Below, piece by piece: positions 8,263 to 16,542 of a stretch of 51,733 nt of DNA (its first letter is position 1; each line of letters starts with the position of its first letter). A model generated the notes under the pieces. It did not search any database. It saw only the letters and a program-made list of their open reading frames with translations, and was not told the origin of the DNA. The stretch covers positions 1-51,733 of the forward strand of contig CALYRM010000005.1 of the NCBI GenBank assembly GCA_945482995.1, read 5' to 3'. The DNA comes from an uncultured Clostridia bacterium (lineage in GTDB: Bacteria; Bacillota; Clostridia; Christensenellales; CAG-1252). The position numbers and the translations under genes were made by a program.

Positions 8263-9690
8263 CTACTTAGTTTTAGCAATTACCAACTCAGATCCGACTC
8301 CGTTTTTGGTAATCTCGGTCAACTCAACGCCAAGTTCTCTAGCCAAAATTTCAGCAACCTGCGGTTGACAAAAGCCGCCTTGACATCTTCCCATACCCGA
8401 CCTTGTTCTTCTCTTAATAGCGTCAATATCTCTTGCCGGGGGATTTTCTCTTATTGCTTTAATAATTTCACCCTCAGTTATTTGTTCACAGCGACAAATG
8501 ATTCGACCAAAAGATGGATCTTTTTTGATTATCTCGTTTTTCTCTGCAACCGATAAATCCTTAAAGAAATACTCGGGAGTTCTTGTCCCATTAAAGTCTG
8601 CCTTTTTCTCGCCATGTAGTTTGTTATTTATCATTTCGCAAACATACTCGGCGATTGCAGGCGCTGATGTAAGCCCCGGGGACTCTATGCCAACGCAATT
8701 AATCAAATTATCAACTGCCTTACTCTCTTCAATAATAAAATCGCCCTTTTCGGTATATGCTCTTACACCCGTAAACGAAGTGATCGAATTGTAAATGGGA
8801 GTGTTAGGACACATTATTTTTGCTTTTGCCATAACCTCAGCCAACCCCTTTTGAGTAGTGATTGGAGTAATATCTTCAACCTTTTCAGAGGTTGGTCCTA
8901 ATATTATGTTATGGTCTGCTGTGCCCGAAACAAGAATACCCTTTCCCTTTTCCGTCGGAGTAAAAAACAATGTATGCGATACAAAATCTCCGCTTTCTCT
9001 ATCAAGCAGTATATATTCACCTCGTTTTCCCTTGATCTCAAAAGAATAATCACCGAAGGCATTTGCAACCTTTGTAGAGCCAATACCTGCACAGTTAATT
9101 ACAACCTTACCTTCAACTGTTTTATTATCTTTTGAATAAAGTTTAAAGCCTCTATCCATTTTTTCAACTTTGGTCAGCTCAAAGTTGGTAATTAGATCTG
9201 CTCCATTATCCATTGCATTTCCGATAGCGGCAATAGTCAAGCAATACGGACAGATAATACCTGCTGTTGGTGCATAAAGCGCTGCAATAGCGTTAGGCGA
9301 AACGTTAGGTTCGAGCTCATGGAGCTTAGCGCTATCGATAATCTCAAGCTCTTTAACGCCATTTTTTTCGCCACGCTCTAATAAATTATTCAGCATAGCG
9401 ACATCACTTTCATTAAAGGCGACAACCAATGAACCGCAATTCAAATATTTTACGCCAAGTTCTTTTGCGTAATCGGGCATCATTTGACAACCCAAAACAT
9501 TAAACTTCGCTTTTAAAGTTCCAACATGAGCGTCAAATCCGGCATGAACGATACCTGAATTTGCTTTGCTTTGCCCCATGCAAACGTCGTTTTCTTTTTC
9601 TAATAAGCATATAGAATAATTGTATTTGCTCAATGCGCGTAAAATCGTTCCGCCTATTACGCCTCCGCCTACTACTATTACATCATACAT
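8263..9690 (-). CDS. GlpA-like glycerol-3-phosphate dehydrogenase with BFD [2Fe-2S] domain
   Basis: The 475-residue protein has a DAO-type FAD motif VVGGGVIGG at the N-terminus and the GQSKANSGIVHAG segment typical of anaerobic glycerol-3-phosphate dehydrogenase-like proteins. A C-terminal bacterioferredoxin-associated [2Fe-2S] domain has Cys399, Cys401, Cys436 and Cys441. It likely oxidises glycerol-3-phosphate or a related 2-hydroxy acid at the membrane/cytoplasm interface, with electrons going to its two operon partners. The start ATG at 9690 has only a weak purine-rich ribosome site. L-2-hydroxyglutarate oxidase-like function is an alternative. Confidence 0.85.
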   Translation of the reverse strand: MYDVIVVGGGVIGGTILRALSKYNYSICLLEKENDVCMGQSKANSGIVHAGFDAHVGTLKAKFNVLGCQMMPDYAKELGVKYLNCGSLVVAFNESDVAMLNNLLERGEKNGVKELEIIDSAKLHELEPNVSPNAIAALYAPTAGIICPYCLTIAAIGNAMDNGADLITNFELTKVEKMDRGFKLYSKDNKTVEGKVVINCAGIGSTKVANAFGDYSFEIKGKRGEYILLDRESGDFVSHTLFFTPTEKGKGILVSGTADHNIILGPTSEKVEDITPITTQKGLAEVMAKAKIMCPNTPIYNSITSFTGVRAYTEKGDFIIEESKAVDNLINCVGIESPGLTSAPAIAEYVCEMINNKLHGEKKADFNGTRTPEYFFKDLSVAEKNEIIKKDPSFGRIICRCEQITEGEIIKAIRENPPARDIDAIKRRTRSGMGRCQGGFCQPQVAEILARELGVELTEITKNGVGSELVIAKTK

Positions 9691-10080
9691 AATCTTTTTC
9701 TCACTTTAAAATTTTATTTGCAAGAATTATCTTACAGCACGTTATTAGATCTAAAATTATGCGAAAAATTACATTTTAAAACACAAAATAACATTAAATC
9801 TAATTTTTTTGTCAGTATAAATTTTATCACTATATAGAGCGAAAATCAACTACAAATTTTTTAATTATTTAATTATTTTTTAATATTACAAATCGGATTA
9901 TCTATCATTGCACGTTGTCTATCAAGAATTCGTAAAACAATATAGTCATTTCTAAAAATAATATCGCCATTTTAAGCCTATTCGAGAAATCTTTCTTGTT
10001 CCGTCATATTGTAACATAAATAAAAAGTAACAAAAAAAAGAATAGCACTTCATATCCGAATAGCTATTCCCTTATTAGTT
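9691..10080. other. AT-rich intergenic region with no gene
   Basis: These 390 bp carry no ORF of interest. The only clear signal is the terminator at 10032-10069. The promoter of the GlpA-like operon must lie in 9691-9860, but I see no convincing -35/-10 pair there. Confidence 0.6.
10032..10069 (-). terminator. Terminator of the RyR/TrkA-like gene
   Basis: The inverted repeat GAATAGC / GCTATTC is followed on the minus strand by an eight-T run, 12 bp past the stop of the 862-residue gene. It is a canonical intrinsic terminator. Confidence 0.8.
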
Positions 10081-12669
10081 CTATTTTAACATTTTCTTTT
10101 TTACAATTTTATAACCAAGTTTATCTAGTAAATTAGTAGCATTGTCTAACGCATCATAATCATTCTTGATTGTGTCTTCTTCTTTTTCTGATGTGGAGCA
10201 ATTCTTCGCAACAATCTTTCTAAAATCTATTAGTCCTTTCATGGTAGTTATGTTACTATGCATTCTTCTAGAATAATCCTTTCCTTTATTTGGCTTATTG
10301 ATATCTTCAATTGTGGACGGTACTAACCCGTGTGCAATCATAAATGCATTCCACCTTAAATGCTCAAGAGTAGCATAAATATCTCTTATCGACATTTGGT
10401 CAACGGGTTTAATTGTGTATAGTTCATCGCTATTCTCCTTTTTGTTGCCATCTGAGGATTGATAATAAGTTTTCAAAAATTCAATATTAGCATTGGAGTC
10501 ATTGGATGCGGTTTCTAAAGTATTTTCTATACCATTTTTATTACTTTGATTTTCAACGTTCTCTTTCTTTTTATAATCGAAGCCTAATAGATTCAATTTA
10601 GACCGTAGACCTAAAACACTGTATATATTCGAATATCTAATAATTGGCAACATAGTAGTTAACCATTCTTTTTCTGCTTGTTTCCTTTTTCTTATTGCCA
10701 TTTCTTGTTTTTCTTTGGCTTCTATTTTCTTTTTTTCTTCTTCTGATACTTCATTTTTATCAGTTTGTTTTTCTATCGTTTCCCTTTGTTTTCTTCCCTT
10801 CTTTCCTTTTTTTAATGATTCTTTTTCATCGGTTACTATTTCTAATCTTTCTTTCTCTTTTTCTTGTTTTGCTTTGTTTTCTTCTTTCGATATTAAGTAA
10901 AGAGTATGTTGACTGATTCCCAAATCAACATATTTATCATTAATAATATGATCAAGATCGTATACCGTATGGTCCTCGTTTCCAATTACATAACAATGTT
11001 CCTGTTTAAACTTGAAATATTTATTCGTTTGGTCAGTGATATGACCGGACTTAATCGCGTTATGATTTTTTGAATCACGAACTTTAACAAATACCCAAAT
11101 ATCGTCTATTCCCCAATCATACGATAATTCAAGTATTTTATGTGCCATATCAATGTTTTCTAAATCGGTGCCAAACGCAATTATTACAAAGTTAATTGAT
11201 GCTTTTTTCGCTGAAACGTGTTTTTTTAATGATGCATAGAATTTAGGATCATTTATATCACAGTTTTCTATAACTTCATTCCAAGGAAGTTCCGGAAGTT
11301 CTAAATAATCATTTTTATCATAGTATTGGCGTTCGTTTTTGTAACGATGAATGGAATGATTAAGATTTTTTACTTCACCAAAATTAGATTTATCATAAAT
11401 GTAGTAATTTACATTTTTTTGCACAAGCATATTATTATCATCGGTAGTTAAATATTGGTTATTGGCGACTGATGCAAGATATATTTGTTGATTAGTCTTA
11501 CCAAAGCCTACAAGAAAAGCATTAATTTCAGCTTCCTTTTTCAAAACATGTGTTTTTTCATCAATTTCATCACCATTCATATACATAGAGAATGGGTATT
11601 TACTGATAAAATCAAGTGCAATCCGCTTATACTTATTAAAATAGCTTAGACAACCGCCGGCATTTAAGCAAAACTCTTCATATATGGATTCGTGTGAAGG
11701 TTCGGAATATACGTAGATATGTAAACTTTTATAAAAAAATTCACGGGAAATTTCATCTAACGCCTTTATTTTGTCAACAAATTTTCTAGTTAAGCTAACG
11801 TTTCTTTCTGCATTTCCGGTGTTGATAATTATATTATACAATTTCTTTTCATTATTGTTATGCCTTTTTCTTTTTGATATTTCATCAAATATGCTTTCAA
11901 CGTAAGAATCTTCATTCTTTATGTTTTTGTAACGAATATTAGATAAAAACAAATCTTTTTCGTCTTCCTTTGATAAATTATCAAGTATACGAATTTCACG
12001 CATAATCAATTTATTTTTGTTTTCTTTTCCCTTTAATACTAACGACTTTAATAATTTTTCTTTTATCTCAGCGTTCTTATATATGGTTTTGTTTTGATTG
12101 TTATTACCAAATAAAAATACTTTTTCTTTTTTCGTTACTTTAAATTTAAAGTCATAAAAAGCCTTACATAACACCTGATGTGCCATAGATAACACAAAGA
12201 CAACAGCATTTAAGAATATTAAGACATACAATACACAAATTGCCACCCTATATATCGGAAGTGCATCAAACAAACCCGCGACTACGCCATGATTATATTT
12301 TAATACCAATAAATCTATAACACGGGCTATCGTGGTGGTAATTGCCAAAATCGGACTACTCCCCGAATAGAGAATACCTATAAATAATAGAGGGATAGCA
12401 ATAAAATAAAAGATTAAACCTTTGCCTCTTTTAAAACTCCTTAAATAATTAATACGGTTCCTACGTCTTGATTCTGCTCTCTTTATTTTGTTTTTTACAG
12501 TCTTTTCATTTGGAACGTTATCGTCAAGAGATTTTTTGTCATGTTTTTTCTTCACAAATAACTTTTTAAATTGGTCAATAGGAAAATCAACAAACTTAAT
12601 GACAAAATACAAAAATGTCAATATCATTATAACTAAAGCAAATGCCGAAATAACCGTGTATGCTAGCAT
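10081..12669 (-). CDS. Large membrane protein with Rossmann (TrkA-N-like) regions and a RyR-like domain
   Basis: The 862-residue protein has hydrophobic segments at ~2-27, ~84-123 and ~140-165, the middle one possibly two spans or a span plus re-entrant loop. No TVGYG potassium filter is present. A Rossmann-like strand with a degenerate nucleotide loop (KVFLFGNNNQN, ~183-193) starts the cytoplasmic part, and a second Rossmann-like strand INFVIIAFGTD follows later. A Lys/Glu-rich, probably coiled region spans ~625-700. The C-terminus (~759-822) has LEHLRWNAFMIAHG followed by a conserved basic/His segment, the look of a prokaryotic RyR domain. I infer a ligand-gated channel or membrane stress/defence effector; function is unproven. 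GGAG precedes the ATG. It lies downstream of an ArsR gene and has its own promoter. Confidence 0.7.
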   Translation of the reverse strand: MLAYTVISAFALVIMILTFLYFVIKFVDFPIDQFKKLFVKKKHDKKSLDDNVPNEKTVKNKIKRAESRRRNRINYLRSFKRGKGLIFYFIAIPLLFIGILYSGSSPILAITTTIARVIDLLVLKYNHGVVAGLFDALPIYRVAICVLYVLIFLNAVVFVLSMAHQVLCKAFYDFKFKVTKKEKVFLFGNNNQNKTIYKNAEIKEKLLKSLVLKGKENKNKLIMREIRILDNLSKEDEKDLFLSNIRYKNIKNEDSYVESIFDEISKRKRHNNNEKKLYNIIINTGNAERNVSLTRKFVDKIKALDEISREFFYKSLHIYVYSEPSHESIYEEFCLNAGGCLSYFNKYKRIALDFISKYPFSMYMNGDEIDEKTHVLKKEAEINAFLVGFGKTNQQIYLASVANNQYLTTDDNNMLVQKNVNYYIYDKSNFGEVKNLNHSIHRYKNERQYYDKNDYLELPELPWNEVIENCDINDPKFYASLKKHVSAKKASINFVIIAFGTDLENIDMAHKILELSYDWGIDDIWVFVKVRDSKNHNAIKSGHITDQTNKYFKFKQEHCYVIGNEDHTVYDLDHIINDKYVDLGISQHTLYLISKEENKAKQEKEKERLEIVTDEKESLKKGKKGRKQRETIEKQTDKNEVSEEEKKKIEAKEKQEMAIRKRKQAEKEWLTTMLPIIRYSNIYSVLGLRSKLNLLGFDYKKKENVENQSNKNGIENTLETASNDSNANIEFLKTYYQSSDGNKKENSDELYTIKPVDQMSIRDIYATLEHLRWNAFMIAHGLVPSTIEDINKPNKGKDYSRRMHSNITTMKGLIDFRKIVAKNCSTSEKEEDTIKNDYDALDNATNLLDKLGYKIVKKKMLK

Positions 12670-12716
12670 GACTTTCTCCCTCGTATTACAAAATACTACT
12701 GTATTGATTATAAATT

Positions 12717-12745
12717 ATATTACAATAACGTCATTTAATTGTCAA
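12717..12745 (-). promoter_or_regulatory. Promoter of the RyR/TrkA-like gene
   Basis: TTGACA (12745-12740), a 17-nt spacer and TAATAT (12722-12717) on the minus strand. It is a near-consensus vegetative promoter 48 bp before the start codon. Confidence 0.7.
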
Positions 12746-12750
12746 TATTA

Positions 12751-12780
12751 TTGCTCAATAATTGAACAACATTTATTCAA
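12751..12780. promoter_or_regulatory. Candidate ArsR-type operator (two overlapping inverted repeats)
   Basis: Immediately upstream of the -35 are TTGCTCAA-TAA-TTGAACAA (12751-12769) and TTGAACAAC-ATTTATTCAA (12762-12780), which share one half-site. ArsR-family regulators bind AT-rich inverted repeats with TTGAA/TTCAA-like halves, and an arsR gene ends 52 bp upstream. Binding is inferred. Confidence 0.5.
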
Positions 12781-12831
12781 CTTATCTATCACAAGGGGAA
12801 TATTTGCAAACTCAAAGGCGATTGGATTTTT

Positions 12832-13167
12832 CTAATTGTCAAGCCATTTACTTCCGAGTTTAAGAATGTCAATCAAAATCGGATTTGAAATATAGTAAAC
12901 CTTAAGTTTTCCGTCGTTTTTAGAATTAACTAGACCCTCTTTTTTTAATATTGTCAACTGATGAGAAACAGTAGTACGGTTTATCGCGGTCGTTATGCTT
13001 ATATCACCTACACACAATTCGCTGATTGTCAAAGAAAACATAATTTTTAATCTTGTCTTGTCGGAAAAAATATAAAAAAGATTTGCCATCACCTCAAGTT
13101 TAGTAACAGGGGGAATATAATAATTAATTAAACTTTCTATGTGCGGATTGATTTTATACGTGTTCAC
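12832..13167 (-). CDS. ArsR-family winged-helix repressor
   Basis: About 111 residues from the GTG at 13167. The ArsR core is clear: FSDKTRLKIMFSL, a recognition helix NRTTVSHQLTILKKEGLV, and a beta-wing GKLKVYYIS. The alpha-3 motif reads ELCVGD where metal-sensing ArsR/CadC proteins have ELCVCD. With only one of the two cysteines it may not sense thiophilic metals in the classical way. The open frame continues to a TTG at 13203, but that codon overlaps the -35 box. The GTG lies 6 nt after a TATGCT -10 box with no ribosome site, suggesting a leaderless start. It probably controls the downstream membrane protein and itself. The start is uncertain. Confidence 0.78.
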   Translation of the reverse strand: MNTYKINPHIESLINYYIPPVTKLEVMANLFYIFSDKTRLKIMFSLTISELCVGDISITTAINRTTVSHQLTILKKEGLVNSKNDGKLKVYYISNPILIDILKLGSKWLDN

Positions 13168-13173
13168 ATTTAT

Positions 13174-13203
13174 AGCATAATATTCATATATTATAATTGT
13201 CAA
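13174..13203 (-). promoter_or_regulatory. Promoter of arsR, overlapping an inverted repeat
   Basis: TTGACA (13203-13198), an 18-nt spacer and TATGCT (13179-13174) on the minus strand. An ATAATAT/ATATTAT inverted repeat lies in the spacer/-10 region and could be an autoregulatory site. Confidence 0.55.
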
Positions 13204-13265
13204 TGTGCTATTTTGACCTTACTTAAGACAAAAGATTCTAAAATGTCGAAAAAGGGGGTTAACTT

Positions 13266-13448
13266 ATGTTCGGAAACAATAACAATATGCTTTTCATTTT
13301 AATTCTTCTATTAATATTTAGTTTTTCGGGTTCAGGAATAAATGATACTGAAAGTCTAGTATTAATCTTTGCAACATTTGCCCTATTGCTATCCGGTGGC
13401 AATTTATTCGGAAATAATAACTGTAACTGCAATTGTAACAACAGTTAG
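13266..13448 (+). CDS. Small Asn/Cys-rich membrane protein (60 residues)
   Basis: A GGGGG ribosome site lies 7 nt before the ATG, and the stop is followed at once by a hairpin, so this is very likely a real gene. The protein starts MFGNNNN. It has two hydrophobic segments (~8-22 and ~32-43) and ends GGNLFGNNNCNCNCNNS, with three alternating cysteines. I do not recognise a named family. The composition resembles small spore-associated membrane peptides of Clostridia and Bacilli, which is only a suggestion. It is transcribed divergently from arsR. Confidence 0.7.
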   Translation: MFGNNNNMLFILILLLIFSFSGSGINDTESLVLIFATFALLLSGGNLFGNNNCNCNCNNS

Positions 13449-13473
13449 ATAAAGTGCTTTGCCACTTTATCTA
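13447..13473 (+). terminator. Hairpin after the small membrane-protein gene
   Basis: A 10-bp perfect stem (AGATAAAGTG / CACTTTATCT) with a 6-nt loop begins inside the stop codon. The following AATTTG is a weak U-tract. Confidence 0.6.
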
Positions 13474-13489
13474 ATTTGCAACGATGACA

Positions 13490-13790
13490 ATATTAACTAA
13501 AATAGATTCCTCGACTACGCTCGGAATGACAATATGGCATGAATGTCTATCCGTCTGCTTCGCAAAGAGTCGGTGCTTGTAGTGAGGTCCCTCGACGTTG
13601 CTCGGGATGACAGCGAAGCTGTCAATTCACCTTCGACTACGCACGGAATGACAATATCCATGTACCGTCATGTCGACCGTAGTGGAGACATCTACAATCA
13701 ATAAAGCGGATGAGGTCCCTCGAACAACGCTTTCAGGATGACAGCAGAGCTGTCAATTCACCTTCGACGTCGTTGCCGTACGCTTGAGAA
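13490..13790. repeat. Dispersed repeat cluster 1
   Basis: Several degenerate units of the type CCTCGACTACGCTCGGAATG followed by ACAAT fill this stretch, interspersed with short palindromes such as GACAGCGAAGCTGTC. Related units occur at 15237-15597, 41641-41830, 45555-45660 and 48180-48455. No gene lies in 13449-13917. Confidence 0.75.
13647..13721 (-). repeat. Inverted repeat, left copy (pairs with 15441-15514)
   Basis: These 75 bp match 15441-15514 in opposite orientation at about 70 of 75 positions, with one indel. The pair brackets the LRR gene. Confidence 0.8.
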
Positions 13791-13917
13791 TTACAGATCA
13801 AAACTGCACATTGCACATTTAACTATATGAGCAAAACTTTGCGTACGCCGACAAAGGAAAAACAAGTATTTCAAAGCATTTTGCCTTAAAATTTATTAGT
13901 GATAAAGATATGTTCGA

Positions 13918-15102
13918 CTATAACTTATTACAATCCCAAATAACCTTGCTATCGCCAACAACCCAATTTTGATTCCAACCTTTGGGCTTTTGTTTGTGTG
14001 ACGTGCAAATTAAAAGATTTGAGTTATTAAAAAATGCTTCATTATCAATTGAAATAACACAATCGGGTATAAATATTTTATCAATGGTAGAATAACCGCA
14101 AAAGCTGTTCTTTTTGATAATCTTTATATTATTATCGATACGTGTTGTTTTACAACCTGCAAGCAAAGCTTTTGTAGTTTTATCAATAATAGAGTTTCCA
14201 TTGGTTGTTAGCCTTTTGTTGTTCTCATTTATTCTAAAAGTTTCTAAACTATCGCAACCATAGAATACATTGCCGTCTAGAGAATTGAGTTTTTCACCGA
14301 TATAGACGGATTTCAAACTCGTTGAATTATAGAATACAGCTTCGCCTAAGCTTACAATATTTTCAGACAACAAAACACTTTTTAGTGACGTACAACCACT
14401 GAAAGCATAATCACCTATTGACGATAACTCTTGATTAAACTTAACTTTTTTAAGCTTCACACAATCCAAAAAGGCATATGCATTAATACGTTTAAGGTTT
14501 TCAGGCAAAACAATTTCTTCAAGACTTGAGCAACTGTCAAAGCAGTACTCTCCCAAAACTTCAATTTTATTTGAAAGCTTGATTTTAGATAGCCTTACAC
14601 AACCACTGAACGCTTTTTCACCTAGTTGTAATAAACTATCATAAAAATTTATTTTTTCAAGAGAAATGCAATCTGCAAAAGCACTGTCCCCGATTTTTTT
14701 AATTTGATCGGTTAAAACTACTTTATTTAAACCAAAACACCCCGAAAACGCATAGTTTCCAATTTCTTTAATCGATTTTGGTAAATAGATTTCAGATATA
14801 TCCGAGCCCTCAAAGCAATTGGGAGAAATAGCCACGACGCTTTTTCCGTTATACCTACTCGGTACGAATACAACGCTATCAAGACCAAGATATTCTCTCA
14901 AAGCGTATCCTTTAGAGTAAGGTTCAAACTCAAACATGCTGTCTAGCTCTTCAATGGTATAGCCATTGTATTCTTCTGATTTCGAGGCTTTTTTCTTACG
15001 CAATAGAGCTTGGTGGATATCATTTAAATTACTTCCACAGCCAACACAAAGTTTGTCTTCTAATTCAATTTTTGTTCCGCAAATCGGGCATTTAATTTCC
15101 AT
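13918..15102 (-). CDS. Zinc-ribbon protein with BspA-type leucine-rich repeats
   Basis: 394 residues. An N-terminal zinc ribbon (CPICG...CVGCG) is followed by a Lys-rich linker and about ten BspA/TpLRR-type leucine-rich repeats (AFSGC-L--V-L). There is no signal peptide or membrane span, so it appears cytoplasmic, unlike typical surface BspA proteins. I chose the ATG at 15102; the longer frame begins at a TTG that overlaps the -35 box. No ribosome site precedes the ATG, and the -10 TATAAT ends exactly 6 nt before it, so the mRNA is probably leaderless. Inverted repeats flank the gene. A protein-interaction role is likely; the partner is unknown. Confidence 0.85.
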   Translation of the reverse strand: MEIKCPICGTKIELEDKLCVGCGSNLNDIHQALLRKKKASKSEEYNGYTIEELDSMFEFEPYSKGYALREYLGLDSVVFVPSRYNGKSVVAISPNCFEGSDISEIYLPKSIKEIGNYAFSGCFGLNKVVLTDQIKKIGDSAFADCISLEKINFYDSLLQLGEKAFSGCVRLSKIKLSNKIEVLGEYCFDSCSSLEEIVLPENLKRINAYAFLDCVKLKKVKFNQELSSIGDYAFSGCTSLKSVLLSENIVSLGEAVFYNSTSLKSVYIGEKLNSLDGNVFYGCDSLETFRINENNKRLTTNGNSIIDKTTKALLAGCKTTRIDNNIKIIKKNSFCGYSTIDKIFIPDCVISIDNEAFFNNSNLLICTSHKQKPKGWNQNWVVGDSKVIWDCNKL

Positions 15103-15108
15103 ACTATT

Positions 15109-15138
15109 ATTATACAATGTTTTTAAACGCAATGTCAA
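15109..15138 (-). promoter_or_regulatory. Consensus promoter of the LRR gene, leaderless geometry
   Basis: TTGACA (15138-15133), an 18-nt spacer and TATAAT (15114-15109) on the minus strand, both boxes perfect. The start codon lies 6 nt downstream, where transcription itself should begin. Confidence 0.7.
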
Positions 15139-15236
15139 TATTGAATGTTAAAATGTGTAACGTTCGGTCCTTAATGAAATTTTGATACGTAATATCAACT
15201 GAGTGGAAGGAAAACCAAGTCGAAAAATTTCATCAA

Positions 15237-15597
15237 AATGTCATTCTGAGCGTAGTCGAGGGACCTATCCAAATTGTCATCCTGAGCGGAGTGCAACGGA
15301 GTCGTGAGGATCTCATCCATATAAATGTCATCCTGAGCGGAGTGCAACGGAGTCGTGAGGATCTAATCCAAATTGTCATCCTGAGCGGAACGCAGTGAAG
15401 TCGTAAGGATCTAATCCAAATTGTCATCCTGAGCATCGTCGAGGGACCTATCCGCTTTATTGATTTTAGATGTCTCCACTTCGGTCGACATGACATTACA
15501 TGGATATTGTCATTCGTAAGCGTTGTTCGAGGGACCTCATCCAAATTGTCATCCTGAGCGGAGTGCAACGGAGTCGTGAGGATCTAATCCGCTTGAA
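15237..15597. repeat. Dispersed repeat cluster 2
   Basis: At least six units of a GTCATCCTGAGCGGAGTGCA-type sequence end in GAGGATCTAATCC or GAGGGACC and are arranged head to tail. The 111-residue open frame across them is a by-product of the repeats. Apart from the sigG promoter, 15139-15771 holds no gene. Confidence 0.8.
15441..15514 (+). repeat. Inverted repeat, right copy (pairs with 13647-13721)
   Basis: The 74-bp partner of the left copy, 1.7 kb away, is embedded between ordinary repeat units. Confidence 0.8.
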
Positions 15598-15723
15598 AAT
15601 AATGAATGTATAATGATTAATTATGGACTGAGTGATTTATATATCATTACTTATTTGACTGTCTTTTTACAAACATAATACTTAATATACAATCATTCAA
15701 TTATACATCATAAAAAAGATTAT

Positions 15724-15752
15724 GAATAAATTTCCTTTTTTTGGGTAATAAC
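15724..15752 (+). promoter_or_regulatory. Candidate sigma-F/sigma-G promoter of sigG
   Basis: TGAATA (15723-15728), a 15-nt spacer and GGTAATAAC (15744-15752) match the forespore pattern (TGMATA / GGnnAnAnT) with one mismatch in the -10. This fits known transcription of sigG by sigma-F in Bacillus and Clostridium. Confidence 0.5.
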
Positions 15753-15771
15753 TAAAATTAAAGGAGAAAAA

Positions 15772-16542
15772 ATGTCGTATAAGGTATTTATTTGTGGAAT
15801 TGACACATCAAAAATTCCAAAACTTTCGCAAAAAGAAAGCTCAGAACTATTAATAAAAATATCAGAAGGAGATAAAAAAGCGCGTGAACGGTTTTTATAT
15901 AGCAACCTAAGACTAGTATTATCTGTAATTCATAGGTTTAATTTTGATCCAATGCTTACCGACGATATATTTCAAGTTGCTTGTTTAGGTTTAACGAAAG
16001 CACTAAATAATTTTAAATTTAATTTAGGCGTTCAGTTCAGCACCTATGCTGTCCCTATGATAATCGGAGAGATTAGAAGATTTTTGAGAGAAAATTCCTC
16101 TGTGAAAGTTTCAAGAAGCCTAAGAGATATTGCCTATAAGGTCATGCAAACCAAGGAAAAATATAGAAATGAGGGTTTAAACGAACCTGATATGCGCACA
16201 ATTGCTGCCGATATTGGCATTTCGTTATTTGACGTATCTATGGCTCTTGACGCAATATCCGACCCTATCTCGCTCTACGAACCCGCATATTTTGACGGCG
16301 AAGATTCTGAGCTTGTAATGGATCAAATTGCAGATAAGAATAAAGAGGATATTATAATTGAAAACTTGGACTTGCAGTCGGCAATTGACGCATTGGCACA
16401 AAGGGAACAAGAAGTTATTAAACTTAGATTCTTTGAAGGAAAAACTCAAACCGAAGTTTCAAAGTGTTGCAACGTTTCACAAGCGCAAGTATCAAGAATA
16501 GAAAACTGCGCTCTAAAAAAGCTTGAAGCGGCGCTTCGCTAA
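15772..16542 (+). CDS. sigG: RNA polymerase sigma-G (late forespore sigma factor)
   Basis: 256 residues. The N-terminus (VFICGIDTSKIPKLSQ) has the VEICGV-TSKLP signature specific to SigG. Region 2 contains FSTYAVPMIIGEIRRFLREN, region 3 SVKVSRSLRDIAYK, and region 4 the helix-turn-helix GKTQTEVSKCCNVSQAQVSR. SigG directs late forespore genes after engulfment. AAAGGAG precedes the ATG. In Bacillus and most Clostridia sigG follows sigE on the same strand; here it is reversed, converging on sigE with stops overlapping by 4 bp and no terminator between. Confidence 0.93.
   Translation: MSYKVFICGIDTSKIPKLSQKESSELLIKISEGDKKARERFLYSNLRLVLSVIHRFNFDPMLTDDIFQVACLGLTKALNNFKFNLGVQFSTYAVPMIIGEIRRFLRENSSVKVSRSLRDIAYKVMQTKEKYRNEGLNEPDMRTIAADIGISLFDVSMALDAISDPISLYEPAYFDGEDSELVMDQIADKNKEDIIIENLDLQSAIDALAQREQEVIKLRFFEGKTQTEVSKCCNVSQAQVSRIENCALKKLEAALR

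Noticed and set aside
9691..10031. Riboswitch or small RNA in the long gap before the GlpA-like gene
   Set aside because: No conserved-looking stem set, T-box, or known aptamer motif could be recognised; the sequence is simply AT-rich.
13168..13203. Longer ArsR start (TTG at 13203)
   Set aside because: The TTG is part of the TTGACA -35 box, so transcripts would start downstream of it.
15103..15138. Longer LRR protein start (TTG at 15138)
   Set aside because: It coincides with a perfect -35/-10 promoter; the first codon after that promoter is the ATG at 15102.
15233..15568. 111-codon ORF with repeated RMTIWIRSSRLRC
   Set aside because: It is a direct translation of the dispersed repeat units.
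16539..16542. Frameshift or assembly join at the sigG/sigE overlap
   Set aside because: Both proteins end naturally with full-length region 4, so the overlap looks genuine.
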